A stretch of 12,911 nt of DNA from contig DDBE01000136.1 of assembly GCA_002332715.1 (NCBI GenBank), positions 1 to 12,911 of the forward strand, in the 5' to 3' direction. The position numbers were made by a program, and so were the translations under genes. The notes beneath the pieces are model-generated. The model ran no database searches. It was not told the DNA's origin and saw only the letters and a program-made list of their open reading frames with translations. Origin of the DNA: Flavobacteriales bacterium UBA2040. Lineage in GTDB: Bacteria; Bacteroidota; Bacteroidia; Flavobacteriales_D; Crocinitomicaceae. Below, piece after piece: positions 9,303 to 12,911 of this stretch (its first letter is position 1; the number at the start of each line of letters is the position of its first letter).

Positions 9303-9656
9303 TTAATCAATTCTCAGTTCCACTTGCGGATCCCAAAAGTGTTCTGTAAAGTTTATTATTTGGTCTTCTTTCACTTTAATTCCCTCCTTTTCGAGCAATT
9401 CTTGCATTTGCGTGGGCGTCGAAAAATGGGCGGCTCCCGAAAGCAAACCAATTCTATTCACAACGCGATGTGCAGGTACATCAGGTAAATTGTGCGCTGC
9501 ATTCATTGCCCAACCAACCATTCTGCTCGAGCGCGCTGTACCGAGGTATTTTGCAATTGCACCATAATTGGTAACTCTACCCTTCGGAATTAAGCGAACC
9601 ACTTCGTAAACACACTGGAAGAAATCTATGTTCTCTTCGGACAGTTTTATTTGCAT
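9303..9656 (-). CDS. Alkyltransferase-like DNA damage protein (ATL, MGMT family)
   Basis: The 117-residue protein has the fold of the C-terminal DNA-binding domain of O6-alkylguanine-DNA alkyltransferase. RVTNYGAIA (28-36) contains the DNA-flipping Tyr31, SSRMVGWAM (43-51) the Arg finger (R46), and PAHRVVNRIGLLSG (61-74) the active-site loop. The reactive Cys of PCHRV is replaced by Ala62, so it cannot transfer alkyl groups. Such proteins (E. coli has PWHRV) bind O6-alkylguanine and hand the lesion to nucleotide excision repair. It is the first gene of the minus-strand operon, 9 bp before the SDR gene, an unexpected partner for carotenoid genes. The start at 9656 gives the usual short N-terminal extension. 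No exact TAnnTTTG promoter box is seen upstream. Confidence 0.92.
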   Translation of the reverse strand: MQIKLSEENIDFFQCVYEVVRLIPKGRVTNYGAIAKYLGTARSSRMVGWAMNAAHNLPDVPAHRVVNRIGLLSGAAHFSTPTQMQELLEKEGIKVKEDQIINFTEHFWDPQVELRID

Positions 9657-9841
9657 GAGGTAAAGATCATTAATTTTTATTGGTCAATTACATTGAGGGT
9701 TCACATTGCCGTTGACTTAATTCAGATTAATATGAAACTTCGAGTTCGTCAATGGTCAATGGTCAGATAAAACATACTTAAATTACGTAACGAATCATGA
9801 CTATCAGGAAAACCGGAAAAAGTCCTTATTTTAGTCCAGCA
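9657..9841. other. Intergenic region upstream of the alkyltransferase-like gene
   Basis: These 185 bp should hold the promoter of the minus-strand carotenoid operon, but I could not identify a convincing box. No coding sequence is supported. The only regular structure is a short 7-bp tandem repeat, listed separately. The right edge is the inverted-repeat element. Confidence 0.6.
9748..9765. repeat. 2.5 copies of the 7-mer GTCAATG
   Basis: GTCAATG occurs at 9748-9754 and 9755-9761, followed by GTCA. The reverse strand reads as TGACCATTGAC-type repeats, a pattern I recall as frequent in Bacteroidota intergenic DNA. It has no known function here. Confidence 0.5.
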
Positions 9842-9862
9842 CAGGTTCTGTCGCATTAATTA
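9842..9862 (+). repeat. Left terminal inverted repeat, 21 bp
   Basis: Exact reverse complement of 9976-9996. The outermost bases are CAGGTTCTG. Confidence 0.9.
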
Positions 9863-9975
9863 AAAAATTACTATTTCTGGCCTAATTCATACAAAACAAA
9901 AAACTACAAATCGTTGAAATTATGCGAGTTAACTTTTTAAACATTCAAGGAATTTGATGAAAAATGGTCGAAAAA

Positions 9976-9996
9976 TAATTAATGCGACAGAACCTG
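9976..9996 (-). repeat. Right terminal inverted repeat, 21 bp
   Basis: Exact reverse complement of 9842-9862. It ends one base before the first codon of the VOC remnant, and the repeat itself can be read in frame into that remnant from an ATG at 9982. Confidence 0.9.
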
Positions 9997-10113
9997 ATGG
10001 AGCCTTATAATCGTTTTGAGGGAGAGATAGGTGAGCAAGCCACGCTGTTTTTTTTGGATCCAGAAAATAATGCATTAGAGTTCAAGGATATCAATCAGCT
10101 CTTTTCAACATAA
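9997..10113 (+). pseudogene. 3' remnant of a VOC/glyoxalase-family gene
   Basis: Reading from 9997 gives 38 residues, [20 protein letters not shown] then [18 protein letters not shown], and a TAA stop at 10111. This closely follows the C-terminal end of small VOC-superfamily dioxygenase/glyoxalase-like proteins: a beta strand with [17 protein letters not shown], then the NALEFK metal-ligand Glu, then a short tail. The expected 90-100 N-terminal residues are absent. Sequence left of the inverted-repeat element shows no N-terminal VOC half, so the gene was truncated rather than simply interrupted. Whether the stub is translated is doubtful. Confidence 0.78.
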
Positions 10114-10137
10114 GTACAACCCAAGTGGTTGTATTTA
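10111..10137. terminator. Possible hairpin between convergent VOC remnant and hydrolase
   Basis: TAAGTACAACC pairs with GGTTGTATTTA around the loop CAAGT, an 11-bp stem with one G-T pair, overlapping the VOC stop codon and ending 21 bp before the hydrolase stop on the other strand. No T-tract follows, so termination activity is uncertain. Confidence 0.4.
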
Positions 10138-10158
10138 GAACAGTTTCAACATCAGACT

Positions 10159-10938
10159 TTATACCGCGCGTAAAAATGAGAGCACCTTATCATTGAATTC
10201 AATAGGTTGTTCAACATTGACAACATGACCGCAGTTTTTAATTACGTGAAGCTGAGCGCTTGGGTGGTCTTTTATGACTTTTTTAATGGAAGGCAAAAAC
10301 AAATGATCCTGTTCGCCCATAACGTACAAGGTTGGAATGTTAATGTCTTTCATTCTAAATAAACTCAATACAGGTTTTAATTGTGCGGTAAGCTTATACC
10401 ATCGCAAAAACTCCTTTTGATAAAGCTTCTTTGCTTCTTTTACGAATAAGAGTCGGGACTCTTTGTGGTTTTTTTTGGGCATAATTATAAATGCGAAAAG
10501 CTTGTATAAAAAGATGTAAGGCACAACGGATTTGAAAACATTACCAAACCCCATCAGAAATTTGGATCGCTTGTTCAGCTTAAGAATGGCACCCCCCATG
10601 ATCATGCTCTCCACCATTTCAGGATTTCGTTCTGCCAAATCTCTAATTAAAATGGTTCCTAGAGAAATTCCAACGAAATGTGATTTCTCAATTTTCAAAT
10701 GATGCAATACTGCCAATATATCATTGGAGATAAACTCAAAAGTATAGTCCCTATCCATATTGTCTTTCGCTTTTAGCTTACTATTTCCATGACCTTGGAG
10801 ATCAATTAAAAGCACATTAAATTCTTCTTTAAACGCTCTGATTTGTCGGAACCATATTGAACTACTTCCACCAGCACCATGAACAAAAGTGACCCACTTT
10901 GTTGAATTTTCATTGTTATAAACTGAATAGCTGAGCAT
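10159..10938 (-). CDS. Alpha/beta-fold hydrolase
   Basis: The 259-residue protein is a complete alpha/beta hydrolase of normal length. The oxyanion-hole motif is HGAGGSS (residues 20-26), the nucleophile elbow GISLG centres on Ser92, the acid is Asp211 in GEQDHLF and the base His238 in CGHVVN. The segment at about 126-152 is hydrophobic and forms the lid between strands, so the substrate is probably lipophilic. No signal peptide is present. The reaction (esterase, lactonase, C-C hydrolase or haloperoxidase type) cannot be assigned. It is transcribed alone, convergent with the VOC remnant and divergent from the zinc-ribbon stub. Confidence 0.9.
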   Translation of the reverse strand: MLSYSVYNNENSTKWVTFVHGAGGSSSIWFRQIRAFKEEFNVLLIDLQGHGNSKLKAKDNMDRDYTFEFISNDILAVLHHLKIEKSHFVGISLGTILIRDLAERNPEMVESMIMGGAILKLNKRSKFLMGFGNVFKSVVPYIFLYKLFAFIIMPKKNHKESRLLFVKEAKKLYQKEFLRWYKLTAQLKPVLSLFRMKDINIPTLYVMGEQDHLFLPSIKKVIKDHPSAQLHVIKNCGHVVNVEQPIEFNDKVLSFLRAV

Positions 10939-11002
10939 ATGTTTTTTGCTTGTAATTAAGTAGCATTGGATTAAGGCATAAGTTTAAAATTTATTTTATC
11001 CT

Positions 11003-11015
11003 CAAAAATACTTTG
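11003..11015. promoter_or_regulatory. Candidate -7 boxes in the divergent promoter region
   Basis: On the minus strand TATTTTTG (11003-11010) matches the Bacteroidota -7 consensus TAnnTTTG, 65 bp before the hydrolase start; a second copy lies at 11046-11053. On the plus strand TACTTTG (11009-11015) also matches the core, 46 bp before the zinc-ribbon ATG. No convincing -33 TTG box is present at the right spacing for any of them, and the DNA is very AT-rich, so chance matches are likely. Confidence 0.3.
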
Positions 11016-11060
11016 AAAGAAATAAAAAAAATCATGATTTCATCGCAAAAATATAATATT

Positions 11061-11204
11061 ATGAAGTTTTGTTCAAACTGCGGTAGTGAAAATCAACCCG
11101 ATTCGAAATTTTGTGTCTCATGTGGAGAGGATTCAGGAAGTATTATTTTAAAATTTAATGTGGTTATCGTAAAGAGTGATTACATCTTTATAATGAACCT
11201 TTAA
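11061..11204 (+). CDS. Truncated double-CxxC zinc-ribbon protein
   Basis: The 47-residue reading frame starts MKFCSNCGSENQPDSKFCVS and completes a zinc ribbon with Cys4, Cys7, Cys18 and Cys21, the N-terminal module of many bacterial membrane proteins that continue with a transmembrane helix and another domain. Here the ribbon is followed by only 26 low-complexity residues and a stop, with no membrane anchor or second domain, so I take it as a gene stub. I prefer ATG 11061 over the in-frame ATG at 11013 because zinc ribbons of this class begin within three residues of the first Cys. The stop lies in a small palindrome (11196-11208). Confidence 0.5.
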   Translation: MKFCSNCGSENQPDSKFCVSCGEDSGSIILKFNVVIVKSDYIFIMNL

Positions 11205-11311
11205 GGTTAAAATTTTTATGACATATACAGGGTGTTACAATATAAATGTATGAATCTTTATGAGATTTTGTTTTTTTTAATAAATTGTAAACACATTTAA
11301 AATTACAAATT

Positions 11312-11704
11312 ATGAAAAAAGTATTAATGGTATTAAGTATTAGTTTATTTCTATTTAGTTGTGGAGAAACAAATAAATCTGAAAAAACTGGAAGTAGTGA
11401 AGTAAATGATTCTCAAAATGTAGAAGATCAAATTGTGGGGAAATGGATTGTAACAGGTGCAATGGGTTTGGAAGGTGAAGAAAAAGAGGATAATTATATT
11501 ATCATTAAAGATGATTGTACTGTTCTTCAGGTTACACCGTTTGGAACATCTACGTTTAATTGGTCAATTAAAGATAATCAGTTTTGTCAAAGTAATGAAG
11601 AATTTGATATTGAAACGTGTGGATCTTTTAATTTAGAAGGTGATAAATTAGAATGGAATATAGAAGATATGGGTATTCTTAAATATAGAAAATCGGATCA
11701 ATAA
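11312..11704 (+). CDS. Small lipoprotein, lipocalin-like
   Basis: The 130-residue protein starts with a short lipoprotein signal: MKK, a hydrophobic core and the lipobox LFSC with Cys17 as the lipidated residue. A Ser/Glu/Asn-rich linker follows, then IVGKWIVTGAMGLEGEE and alternating short beta strands ending LKYRKSDQ. GKW near the start of the mature domain and the strand-rich remainder suggest a lipocalin-like small-molecule binding fold of the kind common in Bacteroidota lipoproteins, but no ligand is predictable. Two Cys in the mature part (in DDCTVL and ETCGSF) may pair. The gene is monocistronic and ends in a strong terminator. The coding strand is C-poor, like the recombinase gene that follows. 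Confidence 0.8.
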   Translation: MKKVLMVLSISLFLFSCGETNKSEKTGSSEVNDSQNVEDQIVGKWIVTGAMGLEGEEKEDNYIIIKDDCTVLQVTPFGTSTFNWSIKDNQFCQSNEEFDIETCGSFNLEGDKLEWNIEDMGILKYRKSDQ

Positions 11705-11732
11705 ATAAATCATAGTATTAATTGTTAAAGAG

Positions 11733-11767
11733 AAGGAAGTATCATTATGTGATACTTCTTTTTTTTT
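11733..11767 (+). terminator. Rho-independent terminator of the lipoprotein gene
   Basis: GAAGTATCA (11736-11744) pairs with TGATACTTC (11750-11758) around the loop TTATG, and the stem is followed by nine T residues (11759-11767). The hairpin plus T-tract sits 32 bp past the lipoprotein stop. It also separates that transcript from the recombinase fragment. Confidence 0.88.
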
Positions 11768-11794
11768 GTGGAAATGGGTAAGATGAATATTATG

Positions 11795-11824
11795 TTTATA
11801 CCGAAATGGAGGTTGTGGTATAAA
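11795..11824. promoter_or_regulatory. 8-bp inverted repeat just before the recombinase start
   Basis: TTTATACC (11795-11802) and GGTATAAA (11817-11824) are exact inverted copies separated by 14 bp, ending 12 bp before the recombinase ATG. The 30-bp size resembles an operator or a serine-recombinase binding/crossover site, whose dimer contacts two inverted half-sites. The function is inferred from position only. Confidence 0.45.
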
Positions 11825-11836
11825 AAATTTAATATT

Positions 11837-12193
11837 ATGAATAGAGTTATTGGATATGTTCGAGTAAGTAGTGAAAATCAAGTAGAAAAGGATAATAGTA
11901 TAAGAAATCAAATTAAATTCATTAAAAAATATTGTCAGGATTATGATTGTGAATTGGTTGATATTTTTAAGGATGAAGGTATTAGTGGATTAAAGAAAAA
12001 TAGAGATGGATTGAATAAAATGATGAAACAAATTGATGAATCAAATATTGATATTGTATTAGTTTATAGTTTGAGTAGGTTGGGTAGAAAATTGGTTGAT
12101 GTAATAAGTTGGGTAAATGAGTTAGAGAGAAAGAATATTGAATTTTTAAGTATCAAAGAGAATTTTGGTAATAAGGGGGTAATGGGGAATTGA
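11837..12193 (+). pseudogene. Serine recombinase, catalytic domain only (truncated)
   Basis: The 118-residue frame matches the N-terminal catalytic domain of small resolvase/invertase recombinases. GYVRVSSENQ carries the nucleophile Ser11, DEGISG (46-51) follows, and SLSRLGR (78-84) contains the active-site Arg pair. LSIKENFG (104-111) matches the conserved FxSlxE strand. It stops right there, without the long E helix and the DNA-binding helix-turn-helix, so it is about half the family length. I chose ATG 11837 because family members begin a few residues before GYVRVS; the in-frame ATG at 11768 would add an unlikely 23 residues. A one-base loss in the G-runs near 12175-12187 would explain the early stop. 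The gene is extremely C-poor. Confidence 0.8.
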
Positions 12194-12314
12194 TTAATAA
12201 GGATATTTACAAGATAAAAGGAGGTAAAAATATTCTTAATATAGATGGAATAAATTTACGAAAATTTAAGAATGAAATAAGTAAAAAGAAGGAGTCTGAA
12301 ACTACCTTTTATAA
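12187..12314 (+). other. Possible relic reading frame after the recombinase
   Basis: One frame over from the recombinase, codons from 12187 read ELINKDIYKIKGGKNILNID then GINLRKFKNEISKKK without a stop, running on into sequence antisense to the glmS 3' end (stop at 12352). If one G were restored near 12184-12187 this would be the continuation of the recombinase, but it does not resemble the expected long helix or DNA-binding domain. It could be the end of another gene fused by deletion, or chance in AT-rich, K-rich sequence. The C-depletion continues to about 12300. Confidence 0.3.
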
Positions 12315-12911
12315 CTACTCGACAGTAACAGATTTCGCCAAGTTACGTGGTTGATCTACATTACAATCGCGCATTACAGCAATATGATACGACAACAATT
12401 GGAATGGAATCGTAGCCAATAAAGGCACCAATTGCTCATCCGCATGCGGAATTTCGATAACATGGTCTGCCATGTCTCTAACTTGCGTATCACCTTCTGT
12501 TACAATGGCAATAATTCTTCCTTTTCTAGCTTTAACTTCTTGAATATTCGAAACAACTTTCTCATATGACGTTCCTTTCGTTGCGACAACAAAAACAGGC
12601 ATATTCTCATCGATCAAGGCAATAGGGCCATGTTTCATCTCAGCTGCCGGATAACCTTCCGCGTGGATATAAGATATCTCTTTCAATTTTAAAGCACCTT
12701 CCAAAGCAACAGGAAAAGAACTTCCTCTCCCTAAATAAAGTGCATTTGCTGCATCCTTATATTCAGCAGCAATTTTCTCAATCAGGTCATTTGCTTCCAA
12801 TACTTTTTGGACCTTCGCTGGTATCGCTTCCAACTCATGCAATAAACTATGAAATTTCGTTTCGCTAATGGTCCCTTTGTTGTGTGCAATAGAGATTGCC
12901 ATTAAGGTAAG
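12315..12911 (-). CDS. glmS: Glucosamine-6-phosphate synthase GlmS, C-terminal part (5' end outside the window)
   Basis: The visible 198 residues belong to the second half of GlmS, which makes glucosamine-6-phosphate from fructose-6-phosphate and glutamine for peptidoglycan and lipid A synthesis. LGRGSSFPVALEGALKLKEI is the sugar-phosphate (SIS) binding motif of the C-terminal isomerase lobe. AEMKHGPIALID carries the catalytic Glu-Lys-His group, and the protein ends DQPRNLAKSVTVE, identical in form to well-known GlmS C-termini with the active-site Lys. The frame stays open to the window edge (three more codons upstream of the Met at 12902), so that Met is not the start. It is convergent with the recombinase fragment, and the composition change falls almost at its stop codon. 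Confidence 0.96.
   Translation of the reverse strand, partial: LTLMAISIAHNKGTISETKFHSLLHELEAIPAKVQKVLEANDLIEKIAAEYKDAANALYLGRGSSFPVALEGALKLKEISYIHAEGYPAAEMKHGPIALIDENMPVFVVATKGTSYEKVVSNIQEVKARKGRIIAIVTEGDTQVRDMADHVIEIPHADEQLVPLLATIPFQLLSYHIAVMRDCNVDQPRNLAKSVTVE

Larger units (their letters stand above)
9842..9996. mobile_element. 155-bp element with perfect 21-bp terminal inverted repeats (MITE or IS remnant)
   Basis: The ends are exact inverted copies of 21 bp, beginning CAGGTTCTGTCGCATTAA at the left (9842-9862) and mirrored at 9976-9996. The core GGTTCTGTnGCA matches the terminal inverted repeats of IS6-family elements such as IS431/IS257 (GGTTCTGTTGCAAA), as I remember them; other families cannot be excluded. 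The 113 bp inside carry stops in all plus-strand frames I read and no recognisable transposase, so this is either a non-autonomous miniature element or an internally deleted insertion sequence. The flanks (CCAGCA before, ATGGAG after) show no target duplication. The right end abuts a truncated VOC gene, consistent with an adjacent deletion. Confidence 0.75.

Noticed and set aside
9657..9841. N-terminal half of the VOC gene left of the inverted-repeat element
   Set aside because: Plus-strand frames here contain stops and no VOC-like strand pattern, so the gene is truncated, not split.
11768..11836. Upstream ATG of the recombinase at 11768
   Set aside because: It would add 23 residues unlike any resolvase N-terminus and would place the inverted repeat inside the gene.
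12175..12193. Programmed -1 frameshift in the recombinase
   Set aside because: The G-runs do not form an X XXY YYZ slippery heptamer in the reading frame, and the downstream peptide does not look like a recombinase C-terminus.
9657..12314. CRISPR array, tRNA or phage-defence operon in the accessory zone
   Set aside because: No regularly spaced direct repeats, no tRNA cloverleaf and no defence-type domain combination were found on reading either strand.
12280..12316. Tn7-like transposon end next to glmS
   Set aside because: No TGTGGGCGG-type end, no TnsB-binding repeats and no tns genes are visible; only the position is suggestive.

Overview
The window looks like chromosomal DNA of a pigmented member of the Bacteroidota, most likely order Flavobacteriales. 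I base this on a moderately AT-rich base composition, a carotenoid cluster with a fused two-domain lycopene cyclase, CrtZ and CruF, a DUF5060-type secreted glycosidase, an MMPL/RND exporter, AT-rich intergenic hairpins of the kind common in that phylum, and candidate TAnnTTTG -7 boxes. The genus cannot be fixed from the sequence alone.

Layout, left to right. (1) Positions 1-3940, plus strand: a coupled three-gene unit. It holds the C-terminal part of an MMPL/RND exporter, rmlA (glucose-1-phosphate thymidylyltransferase) and a trans-polyprenyl diphosphate synthase, each pair overlapping by ATGA. (2) 4022-6151, plus strand: a secreted DUF5060-type glycoside hydrolase-like protein. (3) 6152-6472: a convergent intergenic region with a perfect 17-bp hairpin, a long interrupted hairpin and a 16-bp palindrome. 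(4) 9656-6473, minus strand: five tightly packed genes, namely an alkyltransferase-like DNA repair protein, an extended SDR, CruF-type carotenoid hydratase, CrtZ hydroxylase and a CrtYcd-type lycopene cyclase. Together the last three would close a beta ring, hydroxylate it and hydrate the open end, which points to a monocyclic saproxanthin-like xanthophyll. The desaturase and phytoene synthase are not in the window, but the polyprenyl synthase of block 1 has features of a short-chain (GGPP-type) enzyme and could supply precursor.

(5) 9657-12314: an accessory or debris zone between the carotenoid operon and glmS. It contains a 155-bp element with perfect 21-bp terminal inverted repeats (ends resembling IS6-family termini), abutting the 3' remnant of a VOC/glyoxalase gene. 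Then come an intact alpha/beta hydrolase (minus strand), a stub of a zinc-ribbon protein, a small lipoprotein with a clear intrinsic terminator, and a serine recombinase reduced to its catalytic domain, with an 8-bp inverted repeat just before its start. From about 11300 to 12300 the plus strand is strikingly depleted in C (3 C against 61 G in 11941-12180), unlike the flanking genes, so this stretch looks acquired. (6) 12315-12911, minus strand: the C-terminal isomerase part of glmS, with the composition boundary falling almost at its stop codon.

I found no complete new defence or other novel system. The parts most worth following up are the inverted-repeat element with the broken VOC gene, the C-depleted island next to glmS, the inverted repeat before the recombinase, and the unusual membership of the carotenoid operon.
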